Position numbers and translations under genes: made by a program. The notes under the pieces were generated by a model. That model did not search any database, was not told where the DNA came from, and saw only the letters and a list, made by a program, of their open reading frames with translations. From Aquatica leii (taxonomy: Eukaryota > Arthropoda > Insecta > Coleoptera > Lampyridae): a DNA stretch of 64,000 nucleotides. The stretch lies in NCBI GenBank assembly GCA_035610365.1, contig CM069435.1, positions 2,382,001 to 2,446,000 on the forward strand, given 5' to 3'. Position 1 is the stretch's first letter. Each line of letters starts with the position of its first letter. This document shows positions 34,280 through 43,562 of this stretch, in pieces.

Positions 34280-36037
34280 GCATAATGCGCTATAATAAAC
34301 TATGTTTAGTGGTTTCCAAATTAGAAAATTAATTTTAAATTACTATAACTTTAAACAAATTTTGAATGCAGTTTACTTTTTGCAGCACTCTTAAATTTGC
34401 TAGTTTGAGCTGATTAGTGTTAATTAGAAAATTTATAAATTTAGTAAAGTTATACTTTTTCAAAAAGAATACAAATCAACGTTTATTGCTTTAAGAAAAT
34501 ATTAAAATTATTAATTTGTATCAAACTACGTCATTGATTAAATTAATTAAAAAAAATAGAGCAAAAGCAAAGGGTATATTGAGAAGAATATTTGTATGCT
34601 TAAAGCTTTCAATTGCAAGAGAAAAATTGATTAGACACATAAACTAATAATAATTGAAAGAAAAATGGGTTACCTGTAACGTCTTATATTGAGCGCTACA
34701 TAAGTTTTTACGACAGTTTAAAATAGACATTAAAGGTATCGTAAAACTAACTGCAACTCTAAAATATTCACCCAAATTAAATCGATGACAGAATTTTCAG
34801 TATCTGTTTTCAAACTCTATAACGCTTAAATTTATTCCATTACGTATAAAATCGATGTTCCATTTCGTTTATAGCATAACCCATTATTAAACAGCAGAAT
34901 CGAATTAATCTCGTGTAATTTATTTCAATAAACTCTAATTCTACATTTTGACTTAAACGTGATAACTTTTTTTTTAAATATTATTTTATTATCCTAAAGA
35001 TATTAAAAATAAAGGAACAAGATTTAATATTTTGTTTGAGCAAAAAAATTTGATCGAAAGACATAATTTCAACATTGCCTCTAGTCACACAACTTCTATT
35101 TCTTTTTTTAGGTACGCGATCGACGAACGGAAATTAAAGTAATGGCAAAAAATGAAGAAAAAGACCGATTAAGTTGATCTTTTGAAATACCATATTTAAT
35201 AGTAATACTTCTACGTATTGTTTGAGCTTAAAATTATCTGATGCTTTAAAGCAAAACGACATTCTTAGATACTTTTGACAAACATTAATTATATTTACCG
35301 GAAATCTCTGAAAGTTTTAATAAATCATTTATGCTTTATATGTTTACTACATTGCCGCAAGATTAATATGTTTTCAATGCTTGTGTTGCAAACAAAGGCT
35401 CGTTTATCAGAAATATAAGTATTTTCTAGGTTTTTTACTTTTAGCTCAAAGCATTTTATATGTTTATGTTTTTTTGGAGTTGTACAATAGAAGTTTTGTG
35501 GCAACCGAATAACTGTTAAATAAAACGCATAATAAAAGGAAAACAAACCTAAAAATAAAAAAATAATGTGATTGTGACGGAACAAGTATTTAGTTGATTT
35601 CCACTATTTTTATAACACGGTGTGTATAAATTGCGGAAAAAGCTACACGCTGCGACATTTTTCGCTTAGTTTTGAATCAAAAATCTTAATCGTAAAATGT
35701 ACATACGCCTTCACGAGGTTCTCAAAGTTCGGACTTTTGGTGTTTAAACAACGGTTAGTTTCGATATCTGTTGGTAGACTTAGCTGCAATAAAGAATAAT
35801 AAAGGAATTTTTATACTTTTGTTTCGTTTACGACTTTTTTTTTGAAAGTTTGTTTTTAACATTTTTTTATTAACTCTAATGCGATTTCAACAGATTTCTA
35901 TAATAAGCATCTGCCAAATTTTAACATTTATGTATCCAATTCGACTTTGTGTGACCTTTGCTATTTTCGTGATTTTTTTGTACTTTTGATTAGTTCTGTG
36001 GTTTTTGCGTCCTTTGTTATTGTTTTGTGCACTCATA
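34280..36037. other. Intronic AT-rich stretch
   Basis: No gene or element recognised. Confidence 0.45.
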
Positions 36038-36335
36038 ATGGCTTTTACATTCAGTGAATATGCCGATACGTACCTGATGTATAGTTTCTGTAATGGAAAT
36101 GCTATAACATCCGCAAACGAGTACAGTACACGTTTTCCAAACTCAAAACAACCTAGAGGAAATATATTTTGAAGAGTGGATCAACAATTTTGAGAATCTG
36201 GTTTGTTTATAACGAGAAACGCTAATACTGGTCGACCAATACAACTAGAAGAAAAAATTCTTGACGTTGTACACGAAGATCCTTCGCTTAGTACCTAACA
36301 GTTAGCTTCAACATTAAATATACCCAGTAACAAGA
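36038..36335 (+). pseudogene. Mariner-like transposase N-terminal fragment (DUF4817-type)
   Basis: From the ATG at 36038 the frame reads FSEYADTYLMYSFCNGNA and EYSTRFPNSKQPRG, the same helix-turn-helix opening as the DD41D mariners here but from a distinct family. After a stop it continues as TGRPIQLEEKILDVVHEDPSLST and QLASTLNIPS. The DDE domain is missing; the sequence degenerates after about 36335. Confidence 0.75.
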
Positions 36336-36562
36336 AGATGGTAACTTTCTCTGGCGTATTCTTTAGAGAGATGACTCTATGTTGCGTATCAAAATTAAAG
36401 AAAAAACACTAATTTTCAACTTGACTATATAATAAAAAAAACAGTGATTCGATTGGATTCGTTATGACAACGGTTTCGAGTCTGTAAGGGATATAAATAC
36501 TCAAGATACCAGCGCTTCCAGAACAACTGGACCATCTTATTTATCATTTCATATCTATTTAG

Positions 36563-36640
36563 TCTGGGATGGGAACGTTTTGCCCCCACTGTTTGGCCCC
36601 CGCCGTTTTGCTTCCGGATGTTTCGCCCCCGAAAGTAATA
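36563..36640. repeat. Four short repeats of a GGGGGCgAAACrTCC-like unit
   Basis: On the minus strand, four units of 14-17 bp follow each other (GGGGGCGAAACATCC, GGAAGCAAAACGGC, GGGGGCCAAACAGT, GGGGGCAAAACGTTCCC). G/C-rich tandem units like these are often the end of a DNA transposon or MITE. I cannot place the other end. Confidence 0.5.
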
Positions 36641-37196
36641 GAAAATTTTGAAAAAAATATTTATTAAATAATACATATTACAAAATATTTTAAAATTCAA
36701 AATTATGAGCAATTCCTAACAAATAGTCTCTATCCTACCATAAGTTTCTACAATATTTTTAAGCGTAAACTGTATTTTTTGCCAACAAAATTCCATCATA
36801 GGTGGCACGATGTAACCTCAAAACAAGTGCACTATATTACCATACCATGCTCACTACAGGTACGATCATCTTTTGAAAGGTCGGCAAAGATCGTGTGTAT
36901 AGTTTCGCATAACCGCCAAAAAAAATTTGTGTTTTTAATATTTTTGGTGTTTGTACTACATATTTCGGTAAGTACATTAGCATAGGTGGTTTTATGCAAC
37001 ATGCTAAACTATTAGTTACGCGTAAATTTTGTCAATGGTTTTTATTTTGTTATGGTTTACACTTGCCTCATGAAAACAGGTAAGCGAAGCAAGTACGAAA
37101 CATTTTCGTTTACACTTTCCCTTATGTATTTTTCTGTAGGTTCACACTTTCCCGCTTGTTTTTAGTACGATATCTCAGCATTGTTCTTTTCAGAAT

Positions 37197-38140
37197 ATGG
37201 TGCGCAATTACGTTCGAAAAAGGCCACCACCATCCTACAGTAAAGAAGACATTAACAATGCATAATTGCAGTAAAAAACGGGACCCTAACACTGTACAGA
37301 GCAGCTCTTGTGTACAAAATTCCGAAAGCAACCCTACACACCCACATAACAGGTAAACGCGGACAAAAAAGCAACACGGACGGTAGAGCACCTGCACTAC
37401 CTCACGAGGTGAAATCAAAAATCGCTGACAATATTAAAACGTTAGAAAAGTGGGGATTCGGTTTATCCAAAAATGAAGTTCTTCAACTTATTGGGCGCTA
37501 TGTCAATGAAAATAAAATTGTTACTCCATTCAAAAATGGAATTCCAGGCTACGAATACTTTATGCGTTTCAAAAAGAGGTTCAATTTCAGCCAAAAAAAG
37601 CCACAACTAGTGGAAGTACATCGGAAACGGTCGATGGGTCCCTTTATTATATATGAATACTTTGACATTCTCAAAAAACACATAGCCAATATCCCACCAT
37701 CTCAAATTTTCAACGTTGACGAGACTAGTTTTTGGCTCGACTCGTCACGCGTAAGGGAAGTAGGTGCATAAGGTGAAGCTGCCCACAGAACGAGTGGCCT
37801 TGGCAGAGAGAATATTACCGTGCTGCTTGGTGGAAGTGCTAAAGGTAAAAAGCTGCCTCCTTTAGTGGTCTTCAAACAAAAAAATTTGTGGGACTCTTGG
37901 ATTCCAACTGATGGATATCCTGAAATAACGTATTCTGCAACCAAGAATGACTGGATGGAGACCGGAACATTTGAGCAATATTTTGGAAACAACTTTTTAA
38001 AAAATATTGGTTAAGAAAGGCCGGTAGTGTTAATTTACGATGGCCATAGCTTGCACCGGAGTATTTTGACAGTTAAACAAACAATATCCCATGGTGTAGT
38101 TATCATCAAACGACCGGTCCATTCTAGCCATTTGCTTTAA
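37197..38140 (+). pseudogene. Pogo-like transposase, N-terminal and central part
   Basis: From the ATG at 37197 the psq/HTH start MVRNYVRKRPPPSYSKED is followed by a 1-nt frame change, then TLTLYRAALVYKIPKATLHTHI and a CENP-B-type DNA-binding segment to about 37600. The DDE_1 domain starts with IFNVDETSFW (first Asp, about 37720), LLGGSAKGKKLPPLVVFK, LWDSWIPTDGYP, and VLIYDGHSLH (second Asp, about 38040). Stops at 37769-37771 and 38012-38014 break the frame, and the CAA expected before the third Asp is TAA (38138-38140). Pogo-type DDE_1 enzymes cut and paste at TA. Clearly inactive. Confidence 0.85.
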
Positions 38141-38143
38141 CCC

Positions 38144-39368
38144 TGTTACAAACTTTAGGTCTTACGAACCTTGCACGGCCAACTCACACAGTCGGAGATA
38201 GGGGAGGTTCAAGTGAATTATAATTAAGGGCGCCAGATCAATTCTAATTAACACTTCTGCCTCGATCACGACAGACGGTCTAAACTTGTAACGAATTTTT
38301 AGGTTCGTAATCCTTGTTACTCTGGTGTTCGGGTAACCACAATTTAAAGAGAAAGGTATGTTACCATAAAAGAAAGATTAACAGGTATAAAAACTTTAAT
38401 GTAGTAACGTAGAAGATTAACAAGAGTATATTTAATTTCACAATTCATAAATGCCGGAAATATCGGCAACACACAATACATAGGTTAAGTTAAAGCGAAA
38501 TAGCGAAGAAAATTTCGTAATAAATATTGTTTGTACACAGCATGCGATACACACAAAATGATAATTGAAATTACCTTAATGGTATTGTAACAGTAAACGT
38601 AATTACGGTAATTAACATTAACCAAAGTTCCGTGAGTGACTTTTATGACGGCGAAGAAAAATAATCAAACAGACTTACCCAAAATCCAGTACCTACTTGA
38701 GCGAAGAAAACGTTTTCCTCGGTAGTAGCCTAGAATAGATATTGAATAGCAAATCGTGTCACACAATAACTCACAAAGATAGGAAGCTACAAAATCGTTA
38801 ATAATAATAAATTAAATGAGATATAAAAACTCGTTGTATCGAATGCTGTTATTTGCAATTACGAACAGGTGGGTGGTAACGCAATCGACAGGTGTATAAA
38901 AACTAACATCTCCAAAGTAAATGCTTGTCGAGACTTCGTTTTCGTTGTGGATAATATACCTTCCAAAATCTTAAGCGTTCGGTAACGGTATTTATCAATA
39001 GTAATTATTCTTCATGGTTCTTTTATTGAATCGAACATGTGATCAAAACGTGGCGAAACGGCTATCAAATTAATACAGAAATTACAAAGGAATCCTAATA
39101 AACCGGATACAAAATATCTTACCCTGTGCCGAATAGATTACAATAAATTCGTAATTGACTTATAATTTCGTACTCATCACAGTGGATGCATGTAGAATAT
39201 TCGGAATTAGGTCAAACTTACGACACAGACCGTCTCATGTAGTTGACAGCTTCAAAATGAATCCGCAACCTGTCAGTAACCAAAAGGATCGGCAGAGGGC
39301 GTCAAAACCAGAATGTAATTTTAATTCGATATAAAGGGTATTACGTTATGAAAATTTCGCACGTAACA
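38144..39368. mobile_element. Probable solo LTR (1225 bp) inserted in the pogo-like transposase
   Basis: Begins TGTTACAAACTTTAGG and ends CGCACGTAACA, giving the TG..CA ends and short TGTTAC/GTAACA inverted repeat of an LTR. It is flanked by ACCC on both sides (38140-38143, 39369-39372), a 4-bp target duplication as in Ty3/gypsy elements. The transposase sequence resumes in frame directly after it (PIDLCVFKSLK). No coding sequence inside. Strand not determined. Confidence 0.75.
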
Positions 39369-40453
39369 ACCCATAGACCTCTGCGTCTTTAAATCCTTGA
39401 AAATGGTATGGAATACAGAGCTTATACAATGGCAAAGACATAATTATGGGCAAAAGTTACTAAAAGCACAGTTTTTCCAAATTCTGTCACAAATATGGTC
39501 TAACGCCAGTGCTACACTTATTACGAAAGGATTCGAAAAAAGTATTTTTCCTTTTAATAAAAATATCATTCCGATTGAAAAATTCGACCCCGAAGCATAC
39601 GCCAGATGGTGTGATTTGGCAAAGGGCAACGCCAATGATTTGGAACAGGTTGTCGCAGAAGTAACCCCAGTGGCAACATTTGTAGAGCAAACTTCTTTCC
39701 CATCTACCTCAAAAGTCCCTACAATGACAGTACCTCCTGAGCCAGAGACTTTTTCAAGCTCAGAGCAAAGAGATTCATCATTTTCAGCAGTACTTCCCGT
39801 GCCAGTATCGTCAAGTAGTTTTCAACACAGCAAATCGTCAAAGAGTTTTGAAACCCTTCTCTTGGAGTATGTAAAACAAACACCGAAAGCAGGAATAGAA
39901 AAGAAAAGAAAGATATGTTCAGGGAGTGGAAATTATTACGTCTGAGGTTGCTGTTGCTAAACTAAGAGAACAACAAACAACACAAAACAATAAATCATTA
40001 AAAACAAAAATTAAGAAAGGTGTGAAACGACTGAAACGAGTGCCGGTATATGAAAGTGATGGGACAGATGAAGAAAATTTGGAAGAGTTGGAGCTAATAG
40101 ATTCCGAAGCTGATGCGGACTTAGACGATGAAGCAGGCGAAGCAGGAGAAGAGAATGAGTTTATGGCATCGTTGGAAAAATCAACTGAATCACTTAAAAT
40201 GGGAGACTGGTTACTAGTAAAACTTGCTATCAAAAAGTCTTACCGACTGTTTGTCGGCCAGGTAACAGAGACAGCTCTTTGTTTAGAGGTGAAATTTGCA
40301 AGAAAAGTTCGAACTTCGTCACAATTTCATTGGCCCAACACTGCAGACGTGTCAGTTGTAACCCCAGAAGAGGTTGACAGAATATTACCACCGCCAACAT
40401 TAGAGAAAGATGTCTTTGTTTTTGATGTTACGTTTAACAAAAATGTAAACTGA
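39369..40453 (+). pseudogene. Pogo-like transposase, C-terminal part
   Basis: Resumes after the LTR with the third catalytic Asp (PID, 39371-39379) and CVFKSLK, then TELIQWQRHNYGQ, IFPFNKNIIPIEKFDPEAYARW, a Ser/Thr/Pro-rich stretch, and KKRKICSGSG. A 1-nt shift at about 39935 moves the frame to 39926-40453, which adds an acidic region (DEENLEELELIDSEADADLD) and a terminal module (GDWLLVKL..YRLFVGQVTE..VKFARKV) ending at 40453. That C-terminal module is seen in jerky/pogo-like insect transposases. Composition is less AT-rich than its surroundings. Confidence 0.82.
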
Positions 40454-41000
40454 TTTTTTTTAAATATATTCTGTTACTACTTTCTTTTCTGATTCGTTTA
40501 CACTTGCCTCGGTCGTATTCACGCGCATTTTAAAGGAAATAAACACTGGATTTACACTTGCCCCAAAACCTCGGGGAAGTGTAAACTATTGACCCAGTCA
40601 CCTTTTTGTGTGTAAACAACCCAAAAATGTTTACATATCGTTTTCAACTTTTGACACTAACTTGTTAACATCTTTCGTTAGTAGTGTGGTAAATTTTGTT
40701 GCATTTAATGGTCAAACAAGAATGTGACAAGATGGTGAAAGTAAACTACTGAAATTATAGGTTGCAATTGCCCCGGTGTACCTTATCTGACTTTACTTTT
40801 AATTTTAAATTTTTTCATTTTTTTGTTTGTTTTTCTTTTTTTTATAGCGTTTTTCTTCCAGTTTTTTATCACAATCTTTTTAGCTTTTCTTTATGCATAT
40901 CGCACTGATTTCTTTGCTATACGTCTTTGGTTATGTTTTGTTAGTTTTGTAGTGGTCGCTTCCGTTTTCAAGTTTTTTTCTGAGCCTTTAACAGTTTAAG

Positions 41001-41173
41001 CTAAGATAAGACTGTCGTTCGGGTTTGGACAGTGTCATTGTTGTAACCCAACGTTGCCAACGTTTCGCCCACTTTTGTAAGGTCCTAAAGCCCATTACGA
41101 TAGTGGCCGAAACGTTGGCAACTTTGGTTACAACAATGACACGGTCTAAACCCGGAAGACAATCTTATCTTAG
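41001..41173. repeat. Near-perfect palindrome of Penelope-like 3' ends
   Basis: Arms 41001-41082 and 41091-41173 are inverted copies around an 8-bp centre. Each arm reads GTGGGCGAAACGTTGGCAA (or a close variant) followed by a tail ending AACCCGGAAGACAATCTTA-like, and matches the sequence around 14840-14915 after the endonuclease fragment. The CTGATGA half of the hammerhead core is missing at the centre, so neither arm retains a ribozyme. Confidence 0.75.
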
Positions 41174-41174
41174 T

Positions 41175-43562
41175 ATTGATTCCGGTCGTGAAAGCCTTTG
41201 CTATTACTTTAACAGTTTTTCAATTTTTTTTTTGTGTGTGGTATGCTTTAGCGTTTCCTTAAAGGCATGCTCTCCTGGATTAACTCTTCTCGTCTAAGTA
41301 GAGAAATGTTTTCTTTCGAATATTTTGAACTTTTAAGCTGTTTTATACTTGGTGATATTTTTTGTTTAGTAATAGAAGAAATTTTTAAAGTAAACAAAGA
41401 ATAGTGTTGAGTTGTTTTAATGGTCTAAGGTCAGTAAAAAACTGTTTTCTTTTTTTGCATTTTTTATCAGGTTTCTCATTATTATTATTATTATACGATG
41501 TACATTTGGTCTTAGGTATAACATTTGTTAAAGCTTACCCCAAATACATACTATAAAAAAAGGGTTAACTCTGTAAATTTGTAACAAATACTAAGCTCTG
41601 CAAAAGATGTAATAATTACAAGTTTCTGTACGTATTTTTATGCATTCTCAGTTTAATAATATATTAATGCAAATATAAAAAAAAATGACTGGTACAGTTT
41701 TTAGTTTATCGATTTCTTACTTGTGTCATGTCAATGTACTTATTACCATTATTTTCGTTGTTACTTAGACGATTTTAATTGTTTAAATTAATTAATTTGT
41801 TTAGTGCGTGCTAATAAAAACTCTAATAGAAGTAGACAAAAGTTTAGCAAACTAAATGCAATATATTTTAAACTAATAGATCAATGGTAATTTGTAGAAA
41901 AAGTTTTGTTTTAGTAAAATGATAGTTATTATTGAAACGCCAATAAAATTTACTACGTAATTTTTATGTTCTTTACTTAGTTAATTATGTTAAGGTTTTT
42001 TTATATTCTTATCTATTATTCACTTCTACTCTAGTTATTTTTCAGACTTTTTCTAAATAATTCATTTTAGTTACTGTAAGTACGATCAATAAAAACTTTA
42101 CACAGTTTTTTTTTGTTTAATTCACTTCAACTTTATATTTATTTATCTCAATATGAACTTTTAAATATAATATTTTTTTGCTAGATGTTTTTATTTTATT
42201 TGTTTTTTTTTAATTGGGTATAATTGTGGAATTACTGCTAGTTTTTATTCCAAAAATATCGTTGTCTTTTCTTTATTTTTTAGTATTTTAATGTTTAATT
42301 TTATTATTTTTTGTTATTTATTAAATTCATTCTTTGTTTCTTTACATTTTCTGTTGTCAATGTTATTTTTAGTTTTTTGCGTAGGTACTGTTTGTTTATA
42401 GTTATTTTGTTAAAATAAAATGTTTTACATTTGTTTTTTTTTTACTAATAAAATTTTCATATAATTTTTGTTATTGTTTAAATTACAGTGCATTTGCGTA
42501 TTTGAAACAAGTTGATTTATTGCTGGTATAATTATTTGATAAAGTATGCATAAAAATTATATTTTGTTATTAGACATATTTTTTTAAGACTGTAATAGAT
42601 TTCTTGGTGATTTAAACGTCTTTGAAAAAACACAAAACAAACGCAACAATTTTGTGTATGAGCTAATTTAGTTTAACAAAATAGCATTTGAACTACCAAT
42701 TTTAGTGCACTGTTGTTTATTATGCTTTTGTATCAAAATTATATACTCTTGATGCCATTAATTGTCAATTAAAAAAATCTAAAATTTATAAATAAGTTTT
42801 ACGTTTAGAAACGCTCTTGTATGTATAAAGCTGTCAACTTCGAAAACGTTCAAGTGTCATTGTGCTGAAAAATGCCGTACGTTTCGAAATGGAAACCCTT
42901 CAGTTCACATATATTTACAGAATATATTTATTTTAATTCTACAAACGCTACTTATAAAAATGTCAGGTTTAGTGTGAACAACCGTGACGTTTCCATTTAG
43001 TTACACATTCCATTTTGGTTATTCACCACAAAAAATTCTTTTAATACGTAAATAATTTTAAAAATATGTTAAAGATAGATTTATCGTTAGTGTTTAATTT
43101 ATATCGCTATTGACACTAAAATATTAAATGACATCAAAGAGAACGTGTGCTAAATTTATGTTAATATTCCTAGTTACGGATATTGTCAGTATGTATGTAC
43201 GTAGATTTAATGTAAATTGCCGTTGAGTTTGTACTTTGATTAATTACTCAACATTTACCAACATTTAGCCGAGATCGTTTGTAGTACGGATTATCTAACA
43301 AAAGTGCTTCCGTTAATTTTTAATTGTCATAAGTAAAAGAACTGTTAGTAATTTTATCAATTCTTTTAACACAACATTAAAATTAAATTAAATACGTTAC
43401 ATTTATTGTTTTTCTTTTATCATTTTTGTTTGAATTTCTGTCAGGATTGCATCTTTGCATCTGATTACTAATTGATTAATTGCTAGCTCGGAAGATTTTC
43501 CAGTTTGGTATGCATACTGCTTTCGGTGCAGAAGCGAACCTTTAATATTTCATATGTACATT
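41175..43562. other. Intronic AT-rich stretch
   Basis: Strongly T-rich with a short ATT microsatellite near 41475-41495. No gene or element end recognised. Confidence 0.45.

Larger units (their letters stand above)
37030..40590 (+). mobile_element. Pogo/Tigger-like (CENP-B/jerky-type) transposon, split by an LTR
   Basis: A transposase frame broken by point lesions and by an insertion at 38144-39368. Both flanks contain copies of GTTTACACTT: 37049, 37110 and (as GTTCACACTT) 37140 on the left; 40498, 40551 and an inverted copy at 40577-40586 on the right. These look like subterminal transposase-binding repeats. Exact TIRs were not resolved, so the limits are approximate. Confidence 0.75.

Noticed and set aside
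41025-41297. 90-codon frame over the 41-kb palindrome
   Set aside because: It reads straight through an inverted repeat of non-coding Penelope tails; coincidental.
41475-41495. ATT microsatellite
   Set aside because: Short simple repeat, ordinary in AT-rich intron DNA.
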